DNA of 64,000 bases from an uncultured Pelagibacteraceae bacterium (lineage in GTDB: Bacteria; Pseudomonadota; Alphaproteobacteria; Pelagibacterales; Pelagibacteraceae), in assembly GCA_902571055.1 (NCBI GenBank), contig CACGAM010000001.1, positions 124,001 to 188,000 of the forward strand, in the 5' to 3' direction. Below the pieces are notes generated by a model. It saw only the letters and a program-made list of their open reading frames with translations. It was not told where the DNA came from and did not search any database. How positions within the stretch are numbered: position 1 is the stretch's first letter; each line of letters opens with the position of its first letter. Below are positions 54,533 through 64,000 of this stretch, piece by piece. Position numbers and translations under genes: made by a program.

Positions 54533-54919
54533 AGATAGATCTTAAACTTTCAATTTTTTGTTCAATAAGGAATTTTTTTTGGTCATCAAGATCTGGGTTT
54601 TCTAGGGATTTTTCAGCGTCACTTAAATTTTTATCAATGACTGATTTATCAAAGTCTTTTAAATTAAAAATTGAACTTGTAAGCACAGATAAATTATTAT
54701 CTTTAAACTCAACGATACCATCATCGACATAAAACTTTTCTTCAACATTTTTTGAAAAAATTTTAATTATACCTGGCTTAAGAAAGGAAATTATCGATAT
54801 ATGGTCCTTTAAAATTCCCATCTCTCCTTCAAATGCTGGTACTATAACTTCTGTAACATTCTCGCTTGAAAAGAAAGATTTTTCTGGATTTACAATTTCT
54901 ACTTTAAACTCTTCGCTCA

Positions 54920-54920
<1 letters not shown>
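54522..54920 (-). CDS. atpC: F1-ATPase epsilon subunit
   Basis: A 132-residue central-stalk subunit that couples and inhibits rotation. KVEIVNPEKSFFSSENVTEVIVPAFEGEMGIL is the beta-sandwich start; the C-terminal helical pair (LKDFDKSVIDKNLSDAEKSLENPD) is present but short. Its start shares one base with the atpD stop, the last gene of atpHAGDC. Confidence 0.93.
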
Positions 54921-57225
<2,305 letters not shown>

Positions 57226-57228
57226 AAA

Positions 57229-58761
57229 TTACTTCATATTGCTTTTTAAACTTGAAATAACCTCTGAAAGTTTTTTTTCATTTTCATCATCAAGTTTTCC
57301 GGTATTTCTTATTGACTCGATTATGTCAGAATTTTCATTCTTACATTTTTCTATTACTTTTTGTTCAAACTCTGAAATATTTTTTAATTCTATATCATCT
57401 AAAAAACCCCTTACACCACAGAATATTGAAATTACCTGTTCCTCTACTGTCATAGGAGAGTATTGTTTTTGCTTTAGAAGTTCAGTTAGTTTTGAACCCC
57501 TGTTTAGTAACTGTTGTGTTGAAGCATCTAAGTCAGAACCGAACTGAGCAAAGGCAGCCATCTCTCTATATTGTGCAAGTTCTAATTTTATAGAACCAGC
57601 GACTTTTTTCATTGCTTTTGTTTGAGCAGCTGAACCAACTCTAGAAACTGATAATCCTACATTAATTGCTGGTCTAATTCCTTGGTTAAATATCTCTGTT
57701 CCTAAAAAAATTTGTCCATCTGTAATAGAAATAACATTTGTTGGTATATATGCAGAGACATCTCCTGCTTGTGTTTCAATTATCGGCAAGGCAGTTAATG
57801 AACCTCCTCCACTTTCATCGTTTAATTTTGCTGCTCTTTCTAATAATCTGCTATGAAGGTAAAATACGTCACCTGGATAAGCTTCTCTTCCCGGAGGTCT
57901 TCTCAACAATAATGACATCTGTCTGTATGCAACTGCCTGTTTTGACAAGTCGTCATAAATTATTAAAGCATGCATCCCATTGTCTCTAAAGTATTCGCCC
58001 ATTGTGCATCCAGTATATGGAGCCAAAAATTGTAGTGGCGCGGAGTCTGACGCTGTGGCAGATACAATCGTGGTATATTCCATAGCTCCAGCGTCTTCTA
58101 AGGTTTTTACAATCTGGGCAACAGTTGATCTCTTTTGACCTACTGCAACATATATACAATAAAGTTTCTTGCTTTCATCGTCTGACTCGTTAATTTTTTT
58201 TTGATTTATAATGGTATCGATTGCAACTGCAGTTTTTCCCGTTTGTCTGTCACCAATAATAAGTTCTCTTTGACCTCTTCCCACAGGTATTAAGCTATCA
58301 ATAGCTTTTAATCCTGTTTGCATTGGTTCGCTCACAGATTTTCTTGGAATAATACCAGGAGCTTTGACTTCAACTCTATTTCTTTTTAATGATTTATCTA
58401 ATGATCCTTTGCCATCAATAGGATTCCCTAATGCATCAACTACTCTTCCTAATAATTCTTTACCAACTGGGACGTCAACAATAGCACCAGTTCTTTTTAC
58501 AGTATCACCCTCTTTGATGGCCCTGTCATCACCAAAAATTACTACTCCGACATTGTCACTCTCTAAATTAAGAGCCATACCTTTAGAGCCATCAGAAAAT
58601 TCTACCATCTCTCCAGCCTGAACATTGTCTAAGCCATAAATTCTTGCAATACCATCTCCTACTGACAAAACTTGACCAACCTCAGAAACTTCTGCTTTAT
58701 CACCGAATTTTTTTATTTGCTCTTTTAAAATCTTTGTTACTTCTGAAGGATTTATTTCCAT
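57229..58761 (-). CDS. atpA: F1-ATPase alpha subunit
   Basis: A 510-residue non-catalytic nucleotide-binding subunit. P-loop [11 protein letters not shown] near 170, [20 protein letters not shown] near 30, [26 protein letters not shown] and the Arg finger in [17 protein letters not shown] are present. It abuts atpH directly upstream, with atpG three bases downstream. Confidence 0.98.
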   Translation of the reverse strand: MEINPSEVTKILKEQIKKFGDKAEVSEVGQVLSVGDGIARIYGLDNVQAGEMVEFSDGSKGMALNLESDNVGVVIFGDDRAIKEGDTVKRTGAIVDVPVGKELLGRVVDALGNPIDGKGSLDKSLKRNRVEVKAPGIIPRKSVSEPMQTGLKAIDSLIPVGRGQRELIIGDRQTGKTAVAIDTIINQKKINESDDESKKLYCIYVAVGQKRSTVAQIVKTLEDAGAMEYTTIVSATASDSAPLQFLAPYTGCTMGEYFRDNGMHALIIYDDLSKQAVAYRQMSLLLRRPPGREAYPGDVFYLHSRLLERAAKLNDESGGGSLTALPIIETQAGDVSAYIPTNVISITDGQIFLGTEIFNQGIRPAINVGLSVSRVGSAAQTKAMKKVAGSIKLELAQYREMAAFAQFGSDLDASTQQLLNRGSKLTELLKQKQYSPMTVEEQVISIFCGVRGFLDDIELKNISEFEQKVIEKCKNENSDIIESIRNTGKLDDENEKKLSEVISSLKSNMK

Positions 58762-59316
58762 TTATGCCTCTATCATTTTTGTTTCTAATTGTTGTAATTT
58801 ACTTTTAATTGAAGTATCAATCATCACACTTCCAATTTGGATTATCAAACCGCCTATCAAACTAGGGTCATGTTCAAAATTTAATTTTAGATTTGTTCCA
58901 AAGTTTTCTGTTAAATCTTTTTTTATATTATTTATTTCTTCATCATTTAGTTGTTTCGCAGCTTTAAGTTTTGCAATTATTTCACCTTTTTTATTTGAGC
59001 TTATAATTAAAAAATCTTTTAAAATTTTCTCCAAATAAAATAGTCTAGCTTTATTTACTAAAAAGCATAAAAATTTATTGAATATATCACTGAGGTTAAA
59101 TTTTTTTGAGAAAGCGATTACTACTTTCATCAATTCATCCTTTTTAATTGTTGGATCTTTTATTAAATTTCTAAAATCTGCGTTTTCACCAATTAGTTTT
59201 AGTATTGAATTGACTTCATCCTCAACTTTTGACAAATCTTTAGATTCCTCGGCTAATTCGTATAATGCCTGAGAATAGCTATTATTTGCAGTAAGTGTGA
59301 GATTATTTGAAGTCAA
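58762..59316 (-). CDS. atpH: F1-ATPase delta subunit
   Basis: A 184-residue peripheral-stalk subunit (OSCP). An N-terminal six-helix domain (SYSQALYELAEESKDLSKVEDEV-type) and a C-terminal LKLNFEHDPSLIGGLIIQIGSVMIDTSIKSKL segment identify it. First gene of atpHAGDC; a good AAGGAA ribosome site precedes the ATG. The 97-base gap to priA must hold the operon promoter. Confidence 0.93.
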   Translation of the reverse strand: MTSNNLTLTANNSYSQALYELAEESKDLSKVEDEVNSILKLIGENADFRNLIKDPTIKKDELMKVVIAFSKKFNLSDIFNKFLCFLVNKARLFYLEKILKDFLIISSNKKGEIIAKLKAAKQLNDEEINNIKKDLTENFGTNLKLNFEHDPSLIGGLIIQIGSVMIDTSIKSKLQQLETKMIEA

Positions 59317-59413
59317 TTAATGTTCCTTATTTACTCTAAAATTTGCAATTAATTAGCATAACTAGTATTTCCCTTCAAGCGACAGATTTACCAAAACATG
59401 TATATTTTATTAA

Positions 59414-61369
59414 TTAATTGAAGCTAATCGGATCAACATCAACCGTCAGTTTTATTTCAGGTTGAATTTTGAAATTTTTTAAAGCTTTCGACAAATTATT
59501 TTGAATTGTCATAGATTTGTTTGCTCTTATTAGAAGCCTATTTCTGTATTTTTTTTTAATTTTGTAAATAGGAGCTTGAACAGGACCAAGTATTTTGCCA
59601 CTTATTTTTTTAGAAAGATAATTTTTAAGTTCATTTGAAAAATCAATTAATTTTTTTTCATTTGAGGCAGTTACTATAATTGCAATAAACCGTTCATATG
59701 GTGGCAAATTATATTTTTTTCTTATTTCAAGTTCATTTTCTAAAAAAATGAATGGATCCTGGTTAACAATCTGATTTATTGTTTTTGATTTGAGATCATA
59801 TGTTTGAAAGTACACTGTAGCAGGTTTTCCAGCTCTTCCAGCTCTTCCGGATAATTGATGATACAATTGTAAATTTTTTTCGGATGACCTTAAATCATGT
59901 CCCATGGATGATAAATCAATATCTAAAACTATTATACAATTCAAATTTGGAAAATGAAAACCTTTAGAAATTAATTGAGTTCCAACAAGTATATTTATAT
60001 CATTATTTATTATCTTTTTTAGAGTTTCTTTAGAAGATTTTTTACTCATCGTATCACTTGAAAATATTACCGAATTAAATTTAGGAAATTTTTTTTTTAC
60101 CTCTTCGCTTATTCTTTCCACACCAGGACCACTAAAAATAACATCACAGTTAACATTCTTACTGCATTTTCTACGTAATTCAGTTTTATAACCACAATAG
60201 TGGCATATAAGTTTATTTGTATTTAAATGATAAACTAAATTTATGGAACAATTGGGACATGAGAAAACCTTATGACAATTTTTACAAATTACATAAGGAG
60301 AATAACCTCTTCTATTTAAAAAAAAAAGCACCTGATCACCATTAAGTAGATGATCATTTGCCTTATTTTTTGTAAGCGGACTTATCCAAGATTTACTTTC
60401 TAATCTATTTTGATTTAAATTAATTATCTCGTATTTAGGTAAATTATAGTTTTTATATCTATTTATTAATCTTGAAAAAGAATATTTTTTTTTTTGAATA
60501 TTTTCATACGTTTCAATTGAAGGAACTGCACTAACAAGATTTATCGGAATGTTTTCAAATTGTGCACGGGCTACAGCCATATCTCTGGCATTATAAGTTA
60601 TGCCTTCGTCTTGTTTGTATGACTGATCGTGTTCCTCATCTACAATTATTTCACCTAAATTTTTAAATGGTAAAAATAAAGAAGACCTTGCACCTATTAT
60701 CACCTTGATTTTTCCTAAAACTAGTCCATTCCATATAACTTTCTTGTTTTTTTTTGTAATTTGAGAGTGCCAAATTGCAGGTCGGAAACCAAAAAAATTC
60801 TCAAATTTTTTTTCGAAATCGAATGTTAATCCAATTTCAGGCAATAATATTAAACATTGATAACCTTTTCTAATTTTATTTTTAATTGATTGAAAATATA
60901 CGTATGTTTTTCCAGATCCAGTTGTGCCTTGTAAAACATGAACTCTAAATTTGTCTTTTATTTTACTTATATTAATTAAAGCTTTTTTTTGTTCATCGGA
61001 TAATTCAATATCGTGAACCTTAGTTTTAAAATTGTACTTTTCGTAATCAAACTTTAAATTATTTTCAACACCTTTTTTGCTTAAAAGATGTAGTTTAAGC
61101 GACATACCTTTAGGAATAAGATTATATTTTGAAAACCAGTTTAAAAAATTTATTGTATTTAAACTTAATTTTGGAATATCAAGTCTTTTTATAATTTTTT
61201 TTACTTTAAATTTTTTGTTGTTTTTTTCCTCAAATTTATCCCAAATGACTCCATTTAAAGTATTTTTACCAAAAGGAACCTCAACATACTGACCAATGCT
61301 AAGTTTTATATCACTTTCATATGTAAATGGATGATCGAATATGTTTGGTAAAAGCACAGGATACTTCAT
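59414..61369 (-). CDS. priA: Primosomal replication-restart helicase PriA
   Basis: A 651-residue 3'-5' helicase that reloads the replisome. An N-terminal DNA-binding region (VLLPNIFDHPFTYESD), Walker A GTTGSGKTYVYF near 148, DEEHDQSYKQ, FLNRRGYSPYVICKNC and the late helicase motifs GTQLISKGFHFPN and QLSGRAGRAGKPA are visible. The zinc-binding region has seven regularly placed Cys; the eighth, normally in CPxC, is displaced (CSKNVNC). It is shorter than E. coli PriA, mainly in the N-terminus. Confidence 0.94.
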   Translation of the reverse strand: MKYPVLLPNIFDHPFTYESDIKLSIGQYVEVPFGKNTLNGVIWDKFEEKNNKKFKVKKIIKRLDIPKLSLNTINFLNWFSKYNLIPKGMSLKLHLLSKKGVENNLKFDYEKYNFKTKVHDIELSDEQKKALINISKIKDKFRVHVLQGTTGSGKTYVYFQSIKNKIRKGYQCLILLPEIGLTFDFEKKFENFFGFRPAIWHSQITKKNKKVIWNGLVLGKIKVIIGARSSLFLPFKNLGEIIVDEEHDQSYKQDEGITYNARDMAVARAQFENIPINLVSAVPSIETYENIQKKKYSFSRLINRYKNYNLPKYEIINLNQNRLESKSWISPLTKNKANDHLLNGDQVLFFLNRRGYSPYVICKNCHKVFSCPNCSINLVYHLNTNKLICHYCGYKTELRRKCSKNVNCDVIFSGPGVERISEEVKKKFPKFNSVIFSSDTMSKKSSKETLKKIINNDINILVGTQLISKGFHFPNLNCIIVLDIDLSSMGHDLRSSEKNLQLYHQLSGRAGRAGKPATVYFQTYDLKSKTINQIVNQDPFIFLENELEIRKKYNLPPYERFIAIIVTASNEKKLIDFSNELKNYLSKKISGKILGPVQAPIYKIKKKYRNRLLIRANKSMTIQNNLSKALKNFKIQPEIKLTVDVDPISFN

Positions 61370-61702
61370 AATTATTTAATTTGTATATTACGAAAGTTTT
61401 GATGTTTCCAAACACACTCTAGAAACTTCGAACTGCAAATCTTTTTTGATTAAATTAATCTTCATTCTTTCCGTTCCGAGAATGTAACAAGAATGGCAAA
61501 TATTTTCCAAAGATTTTTAACAAATTTTTATAGTTTTTTAATTTTATTAACAACTTAGGAATTTTATTTTTTATTTTTCCTTCATTAATGTGATTTTTAT
61601 GAAGTTGTCTAGAAATTTAGTATTTTTGATTTTTCAAAATTTACATAAACTATCAAGACCTTAAATAATTTTTTTAAAAAAGTAAGAGGATGAATTGTAC
61701 TA
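61370..61702. other. 333-base intergenic region between priA and egtD
   Basis: I see no gene here. It should hold the priA promoter (minus strand) and the end of the egtD transcript. A short inverted repeat is visible: CATTCT (61463-61468) and AGAATG (61479-61484) around the tandem TTCCGTTCCG. The remainder is very AT-rich with T- and A-runs near 61668-61681. No tRNA, riboswitch or leftover reading frame was recognised. Confidence 0.6.
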
Positions 61703-62623
61703 TTAAGCCAGATCTAGAAAATGAACGCTAAAGAGTTTTTTTTCATCAACCCAGGTTTTCCCAATATTCCATCCTGCCTCATTAGCTAATTTTTTGAATG
61801 ATTTAATAGAATATTTATGAGAATTCTCAGTGTGAATCTCTTCATTTTTTTTAATTAAATATTTTGAACCATTTATTTTAATATTATTATTTTTGGTTGA
61901 CTTTAATCGCATCTCAATTCTTTTTTTTGACTTATTGTAAATTACTAAATGCTTATAGGAATTTAAGTTTATATTTCCACCTAATTCAGTATTAATTCTT
62001 TGTAAAATATTTTTGTTGAATTTTGCAGTTATACCTTTTTTGTCATCGTAGGCAGATATTAGAGTTGGAATATCTTTGACTAAGTCAGCACCAACAATAA
62101 TTTTTTTTGCTTTGAATTTTGATTTAAGCATTCTTAAGAATTTAATAGCATCTTTTTTTTCAAAATTACCAATAGTTGATCCAGGGAAAAAGATAGTTAC
62201 ATTTTCTGATGAATTAATTTTAAAAGGTAGTTTATTATCTCTCGAAAAATCATATCCTTTAGGAATAACAGTTACTTTAGGAAATTTCTTTTTAAAGCCT
62301 TTAGATACTTTAGTTATATAATCTTTAGAAATATCTAGGGGTATATATTTTTTTGGCTCATCTAACGTGCTCATAAAAATACTAATTTTTTTTATGTCTC
62401 CAGCACCTGGCTCAATTAAAACCGCATTTTTACCTATCTTTTTAGCAATTTCAATTTTATTATTTTTTAAAATTTTTCTTTCAGTTCGTGTTGGGTAATA
62501 TTCTCTCAGCTTAGTAATTTTTTCAAAAAGTATTGATCCATGAAAGTCGTAAAACCATTTTGAACTAAGCTTCTTATTTTTCTTACTTAATCCCACACTT
62601 ACTTCTTGTAAAAATGATTTCAT
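61703..62623 (-). CDS. egtD: EgtD-like L-histidine N-alpha-methyltransferase
   Basis: A 306-residue SAM enzyme of the EgtD family, which trimethylates histidine to hercynine. YYPTRTERKIL, the SAM loop LIEPGAGDIKK (71-75), YIPLDIS, FFPGSTIGNF (Asn153, matching the histidine-binding Asn of mycobacterial EgtD), RIEMRL and HTENSHKYS (Glu266 and Ser268, matching the Glu/Ser pair that holds the imidazole) are conserved. No EgtB or EgtC is adjacent. Its ATG overlaps the stop of the methyltransferase before it (ATGA), so both belong to one operon. Confidence 0.87.
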   Translation of the reverse strand: MKSFLQEVSVGLSKKNKKLSSKWFYDFHGSILFEKITKLREYYPTRTERKILKNNKIEIAKKIGKNAVLIEPGAGDIKKISIFMSTLDEPKKYIPLDISKDYITKVSKGFKKKFPKVTVIPKGYDFSRDNKLPFKINSSENVTIFFPGSTIGNFEKKDAIKFLRMLKSKFKAKKIIVGADLVKDIPTLISAYDDKKGITAKFNKNILQRINTELGGNINLNSYKHLVIYNKSKKRIEMRLKSTKNNNIKINGSKYLIKKNEEIHTENSHKYSIKSFKKLANEAGWNIGKTWVDEKKLFSVHFLDLA

Positions 62624-63540
62624 TTTATATCAGGTACAACTAAAAGACGACTAATTGGCATTGAAAATCGTCCTTGTCTTTTAGCCTCAGTTTTTTTTTT
62701 GAATATTGCGAGCAAGTTAGATAAACTTCTAATCATCAATTTTCTTTTCTCTGGTTTCAGGACAAAAGCAGCATAGAAAAACCCTGCTGCAATTTCTGCT
62801 ACTTGAGTAGCTGGCCCCTCCATAGATACAACATTTGTTTCAATAACTACTTTTGATTTTGGAAAAACCTTGCGTACAAGTTTGCTAAGGCTCTCAGATC
62901 CTCGTACCCTTGGATCACCTAAATCAATCTTTCCATAGCTAGGTATTTCTTCTTGAACATAACTATAAATTAAATCATGTACCTCAGTGTAGCCAGGTGC
63001 TATGTTCATTGGTCCATCAACTAATGCTACAAAACTACCTTTGGAGGTTAAAACGCGTCTCACTTCTTTTAATACAGGAGCTATAGGATCCATTAATGTT
63101 AAAGCCCAATGGCAAAAAACCATGTCAATAGAGTTATCATTAATTACAGTCAAATTTTGTGCTTTTGACTGGAAAAGATTTGCTCCACTATTTACAAGAC
63201 GAGCCTTAGCCAATGCTAATTCCTCAGGACACATATCTACACCTTTCAAATTTAATTTTTTGTTGCGATCAAATAAGATTTTTAAAAGTGGCCCCGATCC
63301 ACAGGCAAGATCTAGTACACGTAAATCCTCATTATCGGGTACAAGTTCTGCTAGCCATTCATAACTATTACGTCCAGTTTCATCACGACAAGAACTTGCA
63401 CATGCTTCTGTAAATCCAGCATGTTTTTTATGTACAGTTCTTAAATGATCAACTAAAGCATTTCCATCAGGATATAGGTTACTAGTAAGACTATCGGTCC
63501 AAATTGAATTTAATCCTTTTTGATTACTTATTTCTTTCAT
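62620..63540 (-). CDS. Class I SAM-dependent methyltransferase, substrate unknown
   Basis: A ~306-residue methyltransferase. VLDLACGSGPLLKIL near 84 is the SAM loop, KGVDMCPEELALAKARL and SIDMVFCHWALTLMDPIAPVLKEVRRVL motifs follow, then a C-terminal extension. I start it at the ATG at 63540; a TTG at 63564 would overlap the dioxygenase gene. Its codons and amino acids are less AT-driven than those of neighbours (fewer Lys/Asn/Ile, more Ala/Arg/Leu), suggesting recent transfer. It lies between a PhyH-like dioxygenase and EgtD on one strand; the substrate cannot be told. Confidence 0.8.
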   Translation of the reverse strand: MKEISNQKGLNSIWTDSLTSNLYPDGNALVDHLRTVHKKHAGFTEACASSCRDETGRNSYEWLAELVPDNEDLRVLDLACGSGPLLKILFDRNKKLNLKGVDMCPEELALAKARLVNSGANLFQSKAQNLTVINDNSIDMVFCHWALTLMDPIAPVLKEVRRVLTSKGSFVALVDGPMNIAPGYTEVHDLIYSYVQEEIPSYGKIDLGDPRVRGSESLSKLVRKVFPKSKVVIETNVVSMEGPATQVAEIAAGFFYAAFVLKPEKRKLMIRSLSNLLAIFKKKTEAKRQGRFSMPISRLLVVPDIK

Positions 63541-63548
63541 AGATTGTC

Positions 63549-64000
63549 TTAAACTGGCCAACAAATTGGATTGAGTGGGCTAGCGGCTATGTCTCCTGGA
63601 TTGACATTTGGCATAAATTTCTGCCAATCACCTGAGACCATTGTAGGTGAATTAACTACTCTCGCTCCATCTCGGTAATAAGTATTGGCTAAGACTACTC
63701 GACTAAGATTAGTACGGTTGCGTGAGGCTGTATGAAAACTTAAATTGTGATGAAAGCTAACTTCGCCTAGTTCGAATGGAGTTTCATTAATACTAACTTT
63801 ATTTTTTGAAAAAATATTTGTTATCTCTCGGTCATATCTCGTTCCAGTTTTTTCAAACGAAACAGAGTTAACTAATTTATGGACATCTAGCGGATATGCA
63901 AATGATAGCGGTCCCATTTCAATAGGTGTTGGCTGTGCTGGCACCCAAGCGGTCACTACGTCGTTAGTGTCTAGCGGAAAATGATGATCGTCGAAGTGCC
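63549..64000 (-). CDS. Phytanoyl-CoA dioxygenase (PhyH) family protein, C-terminal part (5' end outside window)
   Basis: The frame is open to the window edge and lacks its beginning. HFDDHHFPLDTNDVVTAWVP near the edge carries the HxD iron pair, MGPLSFAYPLD follows, and FHHNLSFHTASRNRT with SRVVLANTYYRDGARV gives the distal His and the 2-oxoglutarate Arg. This makes it an Fe(II)/2-oxoglutarate oxygenase with intact active site. A GTG at 63956 is not the true start, since the HxD lies upstream of it. Composition is less AT-rich than the window average. Nine bases separate its stop from the methyltransferase ATG. Confidence 0.85.
   Translation of the reverse strand, partial: HFDDHHFPLDTNDVVTAWVPAQPTPIEMGPLSFAYPLDVHKLVNSVSFEKTGTRYDREITNIFSKNKVSINETPFELGEVSFHHNLSFHTASRNRTNLSRVVLANTYYRDGARVVNSPTMVSGDWQKFMPNVNPGDIAASPLNPICWPV

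Noticed and set aside
59317..59413. A promoter for the atp operon (TTGAAG-N17-TAATTA on the minus strand)
   Set aside because: Both boxes deviate from consensus and several alternatives fit equally well in AT-rich DNA; a promoter must exist here but I cannot place it.

Overview
The window is a dense, strongly AT-rich bacterial chromosome segment. It looks like an alphaproteobacterium of the SAR11 clade (Pelagibacterales): very short or overlapping intergenic spaces, Lys/Asn/Ile-rich proteins, a class I lysyl-tRNA synthetase, a ChvG/ChvI two-component pair beside amgK-murU-tsaE, a RegA-type orphan regulator, a DUF1476 ATPase-inhibitor gene, an atpHAGDC operon next to priA, and a SAM-II riboswitch on metX. 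The lineage is inferred from protein families and gene order, not from a marker-gene tree.

Layout. 1-8 kb: the end of an ScfR-type regulator, a lysine-rich coiled-coil protein, cyclopropane-fatty-acid synthase, a DapA-fold lyase, a family 9 glycosyltransferase, a membrane J-domain protein and oligopeptidase B. 8-11 kb: an Hsp20 gene behind a heat-shock-type promoter and a ROSE-like RNA thermometer, then a purine permease facing a purine phosphoribosyltransferase. 11-21 kb: GT17, DUF1330, an AlkA-like glycosylase, a DMT exporter, MsrA, a sulfurtransferase, an RND efflux pair, a lytic transglycosylase-like lipoprotein, a secreted nuclease, DUF1476, a VanZ-like protein and GpmA. 21-30 kb (minus strand): murU, amgK, tsaE, ahcY, chvG, chvI and polA. 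30-36 kb: an orphan ABC ATPase, BioY, RegA, then a four-gene polyamine operon behind a structured leader that ends in a strong terminator hairpin. 36-43 kb: YhhQ, L28, PyrD, a frameshifted LysRS-I, TrkH, an AmpG-like permease and an NlpC/P60 protein. 43-48 kb: tyrA-hisC, then SAM-II-metX-metW and gloB. 48-54.5 kb: rplU-rpmA-obgE (frameshifted)-proB-proA-nadD-rsfS-ctpA-rppH. 54.5-61.4 kb (minus strand): atpCDGAH and priA. 61.7-64 kb (minus strand): a compact operon of a PhyH-family dioxygenase, a SAM methyltransferase and an EgtD-type histidine methyltransferase. The first two have less AT-biased codons than the rest of the window.

How the genes work together: methyl and sulfur metabolism (metX/metW under SAM-II, ahcY, MsrA, EgtD), polyamine synthesis (decarboxylase, deoxyhypusine-synthase homologue, AguB, AguA), peptidoglycan turnover (SLT-like lipoprotein, NlpC/P60, AmpG-like permease, AmgK/MurU) and F1-ATPase with its probable inhibitor. 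I see no rRNA, tRNA, insertion sequence, prophage or CRISPR array.

Strongest points for a second look: the PhyH-methyltransferase-EgtD operon, the leader RNA of the polyamine operon, the heat-shock promoter with its thermometer, the SAM-II leader that lacks a Shine-Dalgarno, and single-base homopolymer frameshifts of the same sign in two normally essential genes (lysS and obgE).
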